Shown here: positions 21,827 through 36,180 of the stretch, one piece after another
How positions within the stretch are numbered: the stretch's first letter is position 1
Layout: each line of letters begins with the position of its first letter
Assembly (NCBI RefSeq): GCF_019578655.1
Contig: NC_063259.1
Span: 1,352,001 to 1,416,000, forward strand
DNA length: 64,000 nucleotides
Source of the DNA: Ricinus communis
Lineage: Eukaryota; Streptophyta; Magnoliopsida; Malpighiales; Euphorbiaceae
Direction of reading: 5' to 3'
Made by a program: the position numbers and the translations under genes
The notes under the pieces: model-generated
Database searches by the model: none
Told to the model about the DNA's origin: nothing
What the model saw: only the letters and a program-made list of their open reading frames with translations

Positions 21827-24800
21827 ATATTAAAAAATTTACCCCTTCTACGAGGCTATTTTCTAAGACTCGCAATTACACTACTTTTATGGGGTTGTTT
21901 TCTCAGATTAATAAATATACACGTTTTACCGAGTTGTTTTCTTATATTGATAAATATACCACTTTTATGGGGTCGGTTTCTCATTTTAAATTATTACTAC
22001 TATTATGGGGTTGTTTTGTCAAATTCATAAATTTACACGTTTTATGGGGTTATTTTCTTATATCGACAAAAATACCCCTTTATTTACGGGTTGTTTTCTC
22101 ATACTCTAAAATAAACCCATTTAAGTGGTTGTTTTCTCATACTCACAAATATACAAAAATTATGGGGTCATTTTCTTTGATTGTTAAATATCCCCGTATT
22201 ATAGGGTTGTTTTCTCATATTAAAAAATTTACCCCTTCTATGAGGCTGTTTTCTTATACTTGCAATTACACTACTTTTAAGGGGTTGTTTTCTCAGATTC
22301 ATAAATATACAAGTTTTATGGGATTATTTTCTTATATTGATAAATATACCACTTTTACGGGGTCTTTTCTCATATTAAATTATTAGCACTATTATGAGGT
22401 TGTTTCGTCAAATTCATAAATTTACACATCTTATGGGGTTATTTTCTTATATCGAGAAATATATCCCTTTTACGGGGTTATTTTCTCATATTATAAAATT
22501 AACCCATTTGAGGGGTTGTTTTCTCATACTCTCAAATATACGAAAACTACGGGGTTATTTTCTCCGATTGATAAATATCCTCGTATTTTGGTATTCTTTT
22601 CTCATATTAAAAAATTTACCCCTTCTACGAGGCTGCTTTCTCATACTCGCAATTACACTACATTTATGGGGTTGTTTCCTCATATTCATAAATATACACG
22701 TTTTACGGGGTTATTTTCATATATTAATAAATATACTACTTTTACGGGGTCATTTTCTCATATTAAATTATTAGCACTATTATGGGGTTGTTTTGTCATA
22801 TTCATAAATTTATGCGTTTTAGGAGGTTATTTTCTTATATCGACAAATATAGCCCTTTTACGGGTTGTTATCTCATATTCTAAAATTAACCCATTGAAGG
22901 GGTTATTTTTTCATACTCACAAATATACCAAAATTAAGGGGTTATTTTCTCCGATTGATAAATATCCCCGTATTACGGAGTTATTTTCTAATATTTATAA
23001 ATATATGCCTCTTACGGGGTTGTTTTCTCATATTAATAGATTTACCTCTTCTACAACGCTGTTTTCTCAAACTCGCGATTACATTACTTTTACGGTGTTA
23101 TTTTCTCAGATTCATAAATATACATATTTTACGAAGTGATTTTCTTATATTGATAAATATACCACTTTTACGGGGTCGGTTTCTCATATTAAATTATTAG
23201 CACTATTATAGGATTGTTTTCTCAAATTCATAAATATACACGTTTTACGGGGTTATTTATTATATCGACAAATATACCACTTTAAGTGGTTGTTCTCTAA
23301 TATTCTAAAATGAACCCATTTAAGGTGTTATTTTTTCAAACTCACAAATATACCAAAATTATCGGATTATTTTCTCCGATTGATAAATATCCTCGTATTA
23401 CGAGGTTGTTTTCTAATATTTATAAACATACGCCTCTTACGGGGTTGTTTTCTCATATTAAGAAATTTACTCCTTCTATGAGGTTGATTCTCAGACTTGC
23501 AATCACACTACTTTTACGGGATTGTTTTCTCTTATTCATAAATATACACGTTTTATGCAGTTATTTTCTTATATTAATAAATATACCACTTTTACGGGGT
23601 CGTTTTCTCATATTAAGTTATTAGCACTATTATGGGGTTGTTTTGTCAAATTAATAAATTTACACGTTTTACGGGGTTATTTTCTTATATCGATAAAAAT
23701 ACCCCTTTTTTTACGGGGTTGTTTTCTCATACTCTAAAATTAACCCATTTAAGGGGTTGTTTTCTCATACTCACAAATATACAAAAATTACAAGGTTATT
23801 TTCTCCGATTGTTAAATATCCCCGTATTACGGGGTTGTTTTCTCATATTAGAAAATTTACCCCTTCTACGAGGCTGTTTTCTCATACTCGCAATTACACT
23901 ACTTTTAAGGGGTTGTCTTCTCAATTCATAAATATACAAGTTTTACGGGGTTATTTTCTTATATTGATAAATATACCATATTTACGGGGTCTTTTTTCAT
24001 ATTAAATTATTAGCACTATTATGGGGTTGTTTTGTCAAATTCATAAATTTACACGTCTTATGGGTTTATTTTCTTATATCGAGAAATATATCCCTTTTAC
24101 GGGGTTATTTTCTCATATTATAAAATTAACCCATTTAAGGGGTTGTTTTCTCATACTCTCAAATATTTGAAAACTACGGGGTTATTTTCTCCGATTGATA
24201 AATATGCACGTATTTTGGGATTCTTTTCTCATATTAAAAAATTTACCCCTTCTACGAGGCTGTTTTCTCATACTCGCAATTACATTACTTTTACGGGGTT
24301 GTTTTCTCAGATTCATAAATATACACGTTTTACGGAATTATTTTCTTATATTGATATATATACCACTTTTACGGGGTTGTTTTCTCATATTAAATTATTA
24401 GCTCTATTATGGGGTTATTTTTTAAAATTTAAAAATTTACACGTTTTACGGGGTTGTTTTCTCAAACTCTAAAATTTAACCATTTAAGGGGTTGTTTTCT
24501 CATACTCCTTTTACGGGATTATTTTCTCATATTATAAAATTAACCCTTTTAAGGTGTTGTTTTCTCATACTCACAAATATATCGAAATTACGAGGTTATT
24601 TTCTCCGATTGAAAAATATCCCCCATTACAGGGTTGTTTTCTCATATTAAAAAATTTATCCCTTCTACGAGAATGTTTTCTCATACTTGCAATTACACTA
24701 CTTTTATAGGGTTGTTTTCTCAGATTCATAAATATACACGCTTTACGGGGTTATTTTCTTATATTGATATATATACCACTTTTACGGGGTTGTTTTCTCA

Positions 24801-27800
24801 TATTAAATTATTAGCTCTATTATGGGGTTGTTTTGTCAAATTCATAAATTTACACGTTTTACGGGGTTATTTTCTCAAACTCTAAAATTTAACCATTTAA
24901 GGGGTTATTTTCTCATACTCCCAAATATACAAAAACTACGGGGTTATCCGATTGATAAATATCCCGTATTACGGGATTCTTTTCTCATATTAAAAAATTT
25001 ACCCCTTCTCTGAGGCTGTTTTCTCATACTCGTAATTACGCTACATGCACGGGGTCGTTTTCTCAGATTCATAAATATACACGTTTTACGGGGTTATTTT
25101 CACATACTAATAAATATACCATTTTTACGGGGTCGTTTTCTCATATTAAATTATTAGCACTATTATGGGGGTGTTTTGTCATATTCATAAATTTATGCGT
25201 TTTACAAGGTTATTTTCTTATATCGACAAATATACCCCTTTTACGGGTTGTTTTCTCATATTCTAAAATTAACCCATTTAAGTGGTTATTTTCTCATACT
25301 CACAAAGATACCAAAATTACAGGGTTATTTTCTCCGATTGATAAATATCCCCATAGTACGAGGATGTTTTCTCATATTAAAAATTTTACTCCTTCTACGC
25401 AGCTGTGCTTTCATACTCACAATTACACTACTTTTACGGGGTTATTTTCTAAGATTCATAAATATACACATTTTACGGGGTTATTTTCTTATATTGATAA
25501 ATATACCAATTTTACGGGGTCATTTTCTCATATTAAATTATTAGAACTATTATGGGGTTGTTTTCTCAAATTCATAAATATACATGTTTTACGGGTAATT
25601 TTCTTATATCGATAAATATACCCCTTTTGCGGGGTTGTTTTCTCATGTTCTAAAATTAACCCATTTAAGATGTGGTTTTTTCATACTCACAAATATACCA
25701 AACTTACGGGGTTATTTTATCCGATTGATTAATATCCCCATACTATCGGGTTGTTTTCTAACATTTATAAATATACCCCTCTTTTAGGGTTGTTTTCTCA
25801 TATTAAGAAATTTACCCTTTCTACGAGGACGTTTTCTCAGACTCGCAATTACAATACTTTACGGGGTTGTTTTCTCAGATTCATAAACATACAAGTTTTA
25901 CAGGATTATTTTCTTATATTGATAAATATACCACTTTTACGGATCGTTTTTTTATATTAAATTATTAGCACTATTATGGGGTTGTTTTGTTAAATTCATA
26001 AATTTATAAGTCTTACGGGGTTATTTTCTTATATCGACAAATATACCACTTTTACGGGATTGTTTTCTCATATTATAAAATTAACCCATTTATGGAGTTG
26101 TTTTCTCATACTCACAAATATACTAACATTACAGGGTTATTTTCTCTGATTAATAAATATCCACGTATTATCGGGTTGTTTTCTAATATTTATAAATATA
26201 CTCATGTTACGGGGTTGTTTTCTCATATTATAAAACTTAGCTATTATGCGAGGCTATTTTCTCATACTAGCAATTACACTACTTTTATGGGGTGGTTTTC
26301 TCTTATTCATAAATATAGACGTTTACGGGGTTATTTTCTTATATTTATAAATATACCACCTTTACGGGGTCGTTTTCTCATATTAAATTATTAGCACTAT
26401 TATTGGGTTGTTTTCTCAAATTCATAAATTTACACGTTACGGGGTTATTTTCTTATGTCGACAAATAAAGCCCTTTTACGGGGTTATTTTCTCAACTCTA
26501 AAATTAACCCATTTAATGGGTTGTTTTCTCATACTCACAAATATACCAAAATTAAGGGGTTATTTTCTCCGATTGATAAATATCCCCGTATTACTGTGTT
26601 ATTTTCTCATATTAAAAAATTTACCCCTTCTACGAGGATGTTTTCTCAGACTCGCAATTACACTACTTTTACCAGGTTATTTTCTTATATTCATAAATAT
26701 ACATGTTTTACGGGGTTATTTTATTATATTGATAAATATACCACTTTTACGAGGTCTTTTTCTCATATTAAATTATTAGCACTATTATAGGGTTGTTTAG
26801 TCAAATTCATAAATTTACACGTCTTACGGGGTTATTTTCTTATATCGACAAATATACCCCTTTTACGGGGTTATTTTCTCATATTCTAAATTTAACCCAT
26901 TTAATGAGTCGTTTCTTCATACTCACAAATATACCAAAATTACGGGGATATTTTCTCTGATTGATAAATATCCCGGTATTACGGGGTTGTTTTCTAATAT
27001 TTATAAATATACGCCTGTTACGTTATTGTTTTCTCATATTAAAAAATTTACCCCTTTTACGAGGCTGTTTTCTCAGACTCGCAATTACAGTACTTTTACG
27101 GGGTTGTTTTCTCAGATTCATAAATACACACATTTTACGGAGTTATTTTCCTATCTTGATAAATATACCACTTTTATGTGGCCGTTCTCTCATATTAAAT
27201 TATTAAAACCATAATGGGGTTTTTTTTTATCAAATTAATAAATTTACACGTTTTACAGGGTTATTTTCTTATATGGACAAATATACCCATTTTACGAGGT
27301 TGTTTTCTCATATTATAAAATTATCTGATTTAAGCCGTTGTTTTCTCATACTCAGAAATATACCAAACTTACGGGGTTATTTTATCCGATTGATAAATAA
27401 TCCCGTATTACGAGGTTGTTTTCATATATTAAAAATTTTACCCCTTCTACGAGGCTATTTTCTTAGGCTCGCAATTACACTACTTTTACGGGATTGTTTT
27501 CTCAAATTCATGAATATACACGTTTTACCGGGATATTTTCTTATATTGATAAATATACCACTGTTACGGAATCGTTTTCTCATATTAAATTATTAGCACT
27601 ATTATGGTGTTGTTTTGTTAAATTCATAAATATACACTTTTTACGGAGTTGTTTTCTTATATCGACAAATAAACCCCTTTTACGGGGTTGTTTTTTTATA
27701 TTCTGAAATTCACCCATTTAAGGGGTTGTTTCTTCATACTCACAAATAAACCAAAATTACGGGGTTATTTTTTCCAATTGAAAAATATCCCCATATTATG

Positions 27801-29399
27801 AGGTTGTTTTCTAATATTTATAAATATTCGCTTCTTACGGAGTTCTTTTCTCATATTAAAAGATTTACCCCTTTTACGAGGCTGTTTTCTCAAACTCGCA
27901 ATTACAATACTTTTACGGAGTAGCTTTCTAAGATTCATAAATATACATGTTATACAAAGTTATTTTCTTATATTGATAAATATACCACTTTTACGGGGTC
28001 GTTTTCTCATATTACATTATTAGCACTATCATGGGGTTGTTTTGACAAATACATAAATTTTTATGTTTTACGGGGTTATTTTCTTATACTAACAAATATA
28101 CCCATTTTACGGGGTTGTTTTCTCATATTATGAAAGTATTCCATTTAGGGGGTTGTTTTCTCATACTCACAAATATACCAAACTTATGGGGTTGTTTTCT
28201 CATATTATAAAATTAACCCATTTTACGAGGCTGTTTTCTGATACTCGCAAATATGCTACTTTTACAGGGTTGTTTTCTCAAATTCATAAATGTACAGGTT
28301 TTACGGGTTATTTTCTTATATTGATAAATATACCAGTTTTACGAGGTCGTTTTCTCATATTAAATTATTAGCACTATTATGAGGTTGTTTTGTCAAATTC
28401 ATAAAAGTACACGTTTTACGGGGTTATTTTCTTATATCGACAAATATACTCCTTTTATGGGGTTGTTTTCTTATATTATATAATTAACCCATTTAAGGAG
28501 TTGTTTTCTCATACTCACAAATATACCAAAATTACGGAGTTATTTTCTCCGATTGATAAATATCCCCGTATTACGGGGTTATTTTTTCATATTAAAAAAT
28601 CTACCCCTTCTATGAGGCTGTTCTCTCAAACTTGCAATTACACTACTTTTACAAGGTTGTTTTCTCAAATTCATAAATATACACGTTTTATAGGGTTATT
28701 TTCTTATATACCACTTTTACGGGGTAATTTTTTCATATTAAATTGTTAGCATTATTACGGGGTTGTTTTGTCAAATTCATAAATGTACACGTTTTACGGG
28801 GTTATTTTCTTATATCGACAAATATAACACTTTTACGGGGTTGTTTTCTTATATTATATAATTAACCCATTTAAGGGGTTGTTTTCTCATACTCATAAAT
28901 ATACCAAAATTACGAGGTTATTTTTTCCGATTTATAAATATCCCGGTATTACGGGGTTGTTTTCTCATATTAAAAAATTTACCCGTTCTACGAGGCTGTT
29001 CTCTCAAACTCGCAATTACACTATTTTTAAGGGGTTGTTTTCTCAGATTCATAAATTTACACGTTTTACGGGGTTATTTTCTTATATCGACAAAATATCC
29101 CTTTTACGAGGTTACTTTCTCATATTATAGAATTAACCCATTTAAGGAGTTGTTTCTCATACTCACACATATACCAAAATTACGAAGTTATTTTCACCGA
29201 TTGATAAATATCCTCGTATTACGAGATTGTTTTCTCGTATTAAAAAATTTACCCCTTCTACGAGGCTGTTTTTCTAGAATCGCAATTACACTAATTTTAC
29301 GGGGTTGTTTTCTCAGATTCATAAATATACACGTTTTACCGGATAATTTTCTTGTATTGATAAATATACCACTTTTACGGGGTCGTTATCTTATATTAA

Positions 29400-30430
29400 A
29401 TTATTAGCACTATTTTGGGGTTGTTTTTTCAAATTCATAAATTTACATGTTTTACGGGGTTATTTTCTTATATCGACAAATATACCCCTTTTACGGGGTT
29501 GTTTTCTCATGCTCTAAAATTAACCCATTTAAGGGTTTGTTTTCCCATACTCACAAATATACCAAAATTACGGGGTTATTTTCTCCGATTGATAAATATA
29601 CCCGTATTACAGGGTTGTTTTCTAATATTTATAAATATACCCCTCTTACGAGGTTGTTTTCTCATATTAAAAAATTTACCCCTTCTACGAGGCTGTTTTC
29701 TCAGACTCGCAATTACACTAGTTTTAAGGGGTTGTTTTCTCCGATTCATAAATATAAACATTTTACGAAGTTATTTTCTCAAATTGATAAATATCCTCGT
29801 ATTACGAGATTGTTTTCTCATATTAAAAAATTTACCCTTCTACGAGGTTGTTTTCCTAGAATCGCAATTACACTATTTTTACGCGGTTGTTTTCTCAGAT
29901 TCATAAATATACACGTTTTACCGAATAATTTTCTTATATTAATAAATATACCACTTTTACGGGGTCGTTATCTCATATTAAATTATTAGCACTATTTTGG
30001 GGTTGTTTTCTCAAATTCATAAATTTACATGTTTTATGGGGTTATTTTCTTATATCGACAAATATACCCCTTTTACGGGGTTGTTTTCTCATACTCTAAA
30101 ATTAACCCATTTAAGGGTTTGTTTTCCCATACTCACAAATATACAAAAATTACAGGGTTATTTTCTTCGATTGATAAATATACCCGTATTACGGGGTTTT
30201 TTCTAATATTTATAAATATACCCCTCTTACGAGGTTGTTTTCTCATATTAAAAAATTTACCCCTTCTACGAGCCTGTTTTCTCAAACTCACAATTACACT
30301 ACTTTTAAGGGGTTGTTTTCTCCGATTCATAAATATAAACATTTTACGAAGTTATTTTCATATATTGATAAATATACCACTTCTATGGGGTCATTTTCTA
30401 ATATTAAATTATTAGCACTATTATGGGATT
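29400..30430 (+). repeat. Tandem duplication of about 582 bp within block A
   Basis: The variants CACTATTTTGGGGTTG, AAGGGTTTGTTTTCCC and AATATACCCGTATTAC recur with an offset of about 582 bp (29405 and 29987 for the first). The pair share variants not seen in neighbouring units, so one was copied from the other. Confidence 0.7.
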
Positions 30431-33400
30431 GTTTTGTCAAAAATAAATATACACGTTTTACGGAGTTATTTTCTTATATCGACAAATATACTCCTTTTAC
30501 GGGGTTGTTTTCTCATATTATAAAATTAACCCATTTAAAGGGTTGTTTTCTCATACTCACAAATATACCAAAATTACGAGGTTATTTTCTCCGATTTATA
30601 AATATCCACATATTACAAAATTATTTTCTCATATTAAAAAAATTTTCCCTTCTACTAGATTATTTTCATAGAATCGCAATTACACTACTTCTATGGTGTT
30701 GTTTTCTCATATTCATAAATATACACGTTTTACCGGGTTATTTTCTTATATTGATAAATATACCACTTTTATGGGGTCGTTTTCTAATATTAAATTATTA
30801 GCACTATTATAGGGTTGTTTTGTCAAATTCATAAATTTACACGTTTTGCAGGGTTATTTTCTTATATCAACAAATATACCTCTTTTACGGGGTTGTTTTC
30901 TCATATTATAAAATTAACCCCTTTACAGGATTGTTTTCTCATACTCAAATATACCAAAGTTTTCTCATACTCACAAATATACCAAAACTACGGGGTTATT
31001 TTCTCTGATTGATAAATATCTCCGTATTACGGGGTTGTTTTCTCATATTAAATAATTTATCTATTCTACGAGGCTATTTTCTCATTTTCGCAATTACACT
31101 ACTTTTACAAGGTTGTTTTCTCATACTCTTAAATTAAACCATTTAAGGGGTTGTTTTGTCATATTCACAAATATAAAAAAATTACGGGTTTATTTTCTCA
31201 GATTGATAAATATTCCCGTATTATGTGGTAGTTTTCTCATATTAAAAAATTTACCCCTTCTAGGAAGATGTTTTCTCAGACTTGCAATTACGCTACTTTT
31301 ACGGGTTATTTTCTCAGATTCATAAATATACACGTTTTAACAGGTTATTTTCATATATTGATAAATATACCAATTTTATGGAGTCGTTTTCTCATATTAA
31401 ATTGTTTGCACTATTATGAGGTTGTTTTGTCAAATTCATAAATTTACACATTTTACGAAGTTATTTTCTTATATCGACAAATATACCCCTTTAACGGGCT
31501 TGTTTTTTCATACTCTAAAATTAACCCATTTAAGGGGTTGTACTGCCATACTCACAAATATACTAAAATTATGGGGTTATTTTCTCCGATTGATAAATAT
31601 CTCCGTATTACGAGGTTGTTTTCTCATATTAAATAATTTACCCATTCTACGAGGGGCTTTTCTCATACTCGCAATTACACTACTTTTTACAAGGTTGTTT
31701 TCTCATACTCTAAAATTAAATCATTTAAGGGGTTGTTTTGTCATATTCACAAATATACCAAAATTACGGAGTTATTTATTCTGATTGATAAATATCTCCG
31801 TATTACGGGGTTGTTTTCTCGTATTAAAAAATTTACCCCTTCTATGAGGCTATTTTCTCAGACTCGTAATTACATTACTTTTACGGGTTTGTTTTCTCAG
31901 ATTCATAAACATAAAAATTTTACGAGGTTATTTTCTTATATTGATAAATATACCACTTTTACGGAATCATTTTTTTATATTAAATTATTAGCACTATTAT
32001 AGGGTTGTTTTGTCAAATTCATAAATTCACACGTCTTACGGAGTTATTTTCTTATATTGACAAATATACCATTTTTACGGAGTTGTTTTCTCATATTATA
32101 AAATTAACCCAGTTAAGGGGTTGTTTTCTCAAACTCACAAATATACAAAAATTACGATATTATTTTCTCCGATTGATAAATATCCCCATATTACGGGTTG
32201 TTTTCTCATATTAAAACATTTACCCATTCTACGAGGTTGTTTTCTCAGACTCGCAATAACACTACTTTTACGAGGTTGTTTTTTCAAATTCATAAATATA
32301 CACGTTTTACGAGATTATTTTCTTATGTTGATAAATATACCACTTTTACGGTGTTGTTTTCTCATATTAAATTATTAGCACTATTATGGGGTTGTTTTGT
32401 CAAATTCATAAATTTACACGTGTTACGGGGTTATTATCTTATATCGATAAATATACCCCTCCTACGGGTTGTTTTCTCGTACTCTAAAATTAAGCCATCT
32501 AAAGGGCTGTATTCTCATACTCGTAAATATACCAAAATTACAGGATTTTTTTCTCCGATTGATAAATATCTCCATATTACGGGGTTGTTTTATCATATTA
32601 AAAAATTTACCCCTTCTACGAGGCTATTTTCTCAGACTCACAATTATACTACTTTTATGGTGTTGTTTTTTGATATTCATAAATATACACGTTTTACGGG
32701 TTATTTTCTTATATTGATAAATATACCACTTTTACGGGGTTGTTTTCTCATATTAAATTATTAGCACTATTATGGGGTTGTTTTGTCAAATTTATAAATT
32801 TACACATCTTACGGAGTTATTATCTTATATCGAGAAATATACCCCTTTTATGGGGTTATTTTCTCATACTCTAAAATTAACCTCTTTAAGGGATTGTTTT
32901 CTCATATTCATAAATATACATGTTTTACAGGGTTATGTTCTTATATTGATAAATATATCACTTTTATGGGGTTGTTTTCTCATATTAAATTGTTAGCACT
33001 ATTACGAGATTGTTTAATCAAATTCATAAATTTACACATTTTTCGGGGTTATTTTCTTATATCAACAAATATACCCCTTTTACAGGGTTGTTTTCTTATT
33101 TTCTAAAATTAACCCATTTAAAGGGTTGTTTCTTCATACTCACAAATATACCAAAATTACGGAGTTATTTTCTCCAATTGATAAATATGTATTACGGGTT
33201 TGTTTCCTAATATTTATAAATATACACCTCTTAAGGGTTTTTTTCTCATATTAAAAAATTTACCCTTTTTATGAGGTTATTTTCTCAGACTCGCAATTAT
33301 AGTACTTTTACGGGGTTGTTTCCTCAGATTCATAAATATACATGTTTTACGGAGTTATTTTCTTATATTGATAAATATACCACTTTTATGGGGTTGTTCT

Positions 33401-34455
33401 CTCATATTAAATTATTAGCACTATTATGGGGTTGTTGTCAAATTCATATATTTTTACACATTTTACGGGGTCATTTTCTTATATCGACAAATATACCTTT
33501 TACGGGGTTGTTTTCTGATATTCTAAAATTAACTCATTTAAGGAGTTGTTTTTTCATACTCACAAATATACCAAAATTACAGGGTTATTTTCTCCGATTG
33601 ATAAATATCCCCGTATTATGGGGTTGTTTTCTAATATTTATAAATACACCCCTCTTACGGGGTTGTTTTCTCATATTAATAAATTTACCCTTTCTTCGAG
33701 GCTGTTTTCTGAGTTTCGCAATTACACTACTTTTATGGGGTTGTTTTCTCAAATTCATAAATATAGAAGTTTTACGGAGTTATTTTCTTATATTGACAAA
33801 TATGCCACTTTTACGGAATCATTTTTTCATATTAAATTATTAGCACTATTATGGGGTTGTTTTGTCAAATTCATAAATTCACACGTCTTACGGGGTTATT
33901 TTCTTATATCGACAAATATACCATTTTTACGGAGTTGTTTTCTCATATTATAAAATTAACCCAATTAAGTTATTGTTTTCTCATACTCAAAAATATACCA
34001 AAATTATGGGGTTATTTTCTCCGATTGATCAATATTCCCGTATTACGGGGTTATTTTCTCATATTAAAAAATTTACCCATTCTACGAGGCTTTTTCTTAG
34101 ACTCGTAATAACACTACTTTTACAGGGTTGTTTTCTCATACTCTAAAATTAACTCATTTAAAAGGTTGTTTTCTCATATTCATAAATATACACGTTTTAC
34201 GGGGTTATTTTCTTATATTAATAAATATACCACTTTTACGGGGGTCGTTTTCTCATATTAAATTATTAGCACTATTATAGGGTTATTTTGTCAAATTCAT
34301 AAATTTACACGTTTTACGGGATTATTTTCTAAAATCGACAAATATACCTCTTTTACGGGTTGTTTTCTCATACTCTAAAATTAACCCTTTTAAGGGGTTC
34401 TTTTCTCATACTCCCAAATATACCAATATTATGGGGTTATTTTCTCCGATTGATA

Positions 34456-35581
34456 ATAACCGATCTGCCGGTGAAAACTTTTCTTCGCTGAAACTTTCTT
34501 TTCTGGCAATCCCACAATGCCATTATGGGCGGAAAAGAAAGCATGCACCTCACTAGTCATTTTGAGATCAGAATCATTCGAAATGGTCATCACCTTCTAC
34601 AGCGGTGAGAAGCTGTGGTCGTCCTCCACATATTTTGTTGTTTGCCCATCTTTGCGGATTCCTTGCAGCTACCATCGTGCTTTCGCCATCAGCACTACTA
34701 TTCCGACTGGCCGCCATCTTTGCACCTCAAGCGAGTCTTCTCCACCATCTGCCATTGTTGGCAGCCCTAAGCTTTTCCTCCCCCTTCTTCTTTTTCTTCT
34801 TCTTCTTCTTCTTCTATTTCTTTCCTTTTCTTTTCTTTTCCTCTCCATATCGACTTTTGGTCCCTGAACTTTGCTTCTTTACCATTTAGTCCCTCAACTT
34901 CTTTAATTACAACAATTTCGCCTTGTAAAATTTTTGATTAATCCTTAAACTTTTCTTTAGCTTTTCAATTAAGCCCCTAACTATTTAATCTAGGCCAAAT
35001 TTCAATTATTGAAAATAAATTACTTATTTACCCTTGCTTTTAAATATAAAATTACCAAAAAGCCCTTGCCAACATATTTAATTACAAAAATACCAAACAT
35101 ACAAATTTTCATTAAAACCCCATATTAATAAAATTATATTTTTAATCTTTATTCCAAAATAAATTCCCAATTTAATCCTAACACAATTAATTTAATTAAT
35201 CAATTTGCTAAATATTTTCCAATTAAGATTAACACCATTAACTAATTAAAATGTCATTTCCCTAATAATTCTTTTATAAAATATCATTTACTAATTCTTT
35301 CATAACTTTCAATTATAGAAATTAATTTACATATTCATATTGGGGAAAAATTGAATGACAAAAAATATAATCCATTTTCTAAAGAATATACTTAATTAAT
35401 TTCTTAAAAATCAAACAAATTAGATATACAAAATAATGCCCTTATTTTGTTTAGCATTAAAATTCCATTTAAATCATTCCAATTAAATCAAATAAAAATA
35501 AAGTAAAATTAATTTAAAAAAAAACTCATTTTTAATTATTACTAATGTTATTATTATTAAAGAAAAATTTCGAGTATTATA
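34456..35581 (-). mobile_element. Truncated 3' LTR of the Tekay-like element
   Basis: The stretch from GAAAACTTTTCTTCGCTGAA (34474) to GAGTATTATA aligns base by base with 39156-40210 of the other LTR, including CATTATGGGCGGAAAAGAAA-type words, a CTT-rich tract and the AT-rich terminal 600 bases. The missing part is the TGTCACGACCC end. Open frames here (34517-34889) are by-products of the CT-rich tract. Confidence 0.85.
34780..34850. repeat. (CTT)n/pyrimidine tract in LTR
   Basis: A run of TTCTTCTTCTTC words in the truncated LTR, matched by 39425-39485 in its partner LTR and by 44805-44870 in the solo LTR at 42644-45631. Confidence 0.85.
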
Positions 35582-35598
35582 CTGTCCCCCCCTTAAGA
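35582..35598 (-). other. Polypurine tract of the Tekay-like element
   Basis: On the minus strand TTAAGGGGGGGACAG directly precedes the LTR start and follows TTCGAGGATGAATTTTC, the usual end of pol in this lineage. It is the plus-strand DNA primer site in reverse transcription. Confidence 0.8.
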
Positions 35599-35639
35599 AA
35601 ATTCATCCTCGAATCTTAAAAGAAAAAGGGATTCACACT

Positions 35640-36180
35640 AAAACTGAGACTAATGAGAGTAAAAACCTCTCATCTCCAACTCGGCTTCTCGGGGTACTTC
35701 CTTGATAGAATAATTCGACCATAAGACCTTAGCCATCGGTAATACTCAAGAGCAAAAATTGATGAACTTGAGAAATCACGATCCTGGCTTACTGCTCCTC
35801 GGAAGTCAAATCTCCACTTACTTCCACACACCGAGGTTGCAACACAAGCGAAAGATCGAAAATACACTTCCTCAAAATAGATCTACAAAATATTGGATTG
35901 ACCTGCTAGAAAAAAAAAAATTTGGCGGCAAGTCCAACTTGCATGCCACCTCACCAATCCTGTCGATAATTCCAAGGGTTCCACACAATAAGGGCTAACT
36001 TGCCTTCCTTACCAAACCACATCACTTCTTGCACATAAGACGCCTTAGGAATACATACTCTCTAATACAAATCTCCATATGCTCCCACTTTGGGTTCGCA
36101 CAACTCCTCTACTTCCTGCAAGCTGTCTTCAGCCGCTCGTGAAAAAAGAATCTTATCTGAAAGATCTGGACCAACTCTGG
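35640..36180 (-). pseudogene. Tekay/Del integrase C-terminus with chromodomain, degenerate
   Basis: Minus-strand reading across frames gives VGPDLSDKILFSRAAEDSLQ, then FGKEGKLA, a WNPWNYR/GIIDRIGEV stretch, KLDLPPN and, near 35725-35690, PMAKVLWSNYSIKEVP, the core of the chromodomain that normally reads PLVKVLW.NHSVEEATWE. The chromodomain directs integration by binding modified histones. The order and ending (MRGFY.H before the stop) fit Tekay/Del. Stops, frame shifts and a poly-A/poly-T slip at 35910-35921 inactivate it. Confidence 0.75.

Larger units (their letters stand above)
16530..34455 (+). repeat. Satellite block A: about 39-bp monomers in about 388-bp higher-order repeats
   Basis: Each monomer has a box of the form TTTTACGGGGTTGTTTTCTC followed by a variable tail such as ATTCATAAATATACACG, ATTGATAAATATACCAC, ATTAAATTATTAGCACTAT, ATCGACAAATATACCCC, CTCTAAAATTAACCCA, CTCACAAATATACCAAAA, GATTGATAAATATCCCCGTA, ATTAAAAAATTTACCCCTTC or CTCGCAATTACACTAC. 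About ten tails follow in fixed order, giving a higher-order unit near 388 bp. Using TTAGCAC as anchor, successive copies at 22383, 22771, 23197, 23621, 24010, 24398, 24811 and 25154 are spaced 388, 426, 424, 389, 388, 413 and 343: mainly gain or loss of one monomer. An optional monomer (CTAATATTTATAAATATAC) explains many longer units. No gene is supported in this block. Confidence 0.95.

Noticed and set aside
16530..34455. Long overlapping open frames (up to 255 codons) with LFSHI, KYTKITG and GCFLIL repeats as a repeat-protein gene family
   Set aside because: The 39-bp period keeps frames open by arithmetic. Two or three frames are open at once, ends are arbitrary, and stops appear wherever a monomer has an indel.
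34517..34889. Hydrophobic frame ending in FFFFFFF/LLLLL-type runs as a membrane protein
   Set aside because: Generated by the CTT microsatellite in the LTR; the same happens at 39246-39530.
14374..35581. A single LTR split by an 18-kb satellite insertion
   Set aside because: The left and right pieces belong to different subfamilies (GA-rich versus CT-rich tract, different central part), overlap in LTR coordinates, and the right piece has its own partner LTR and internal region.
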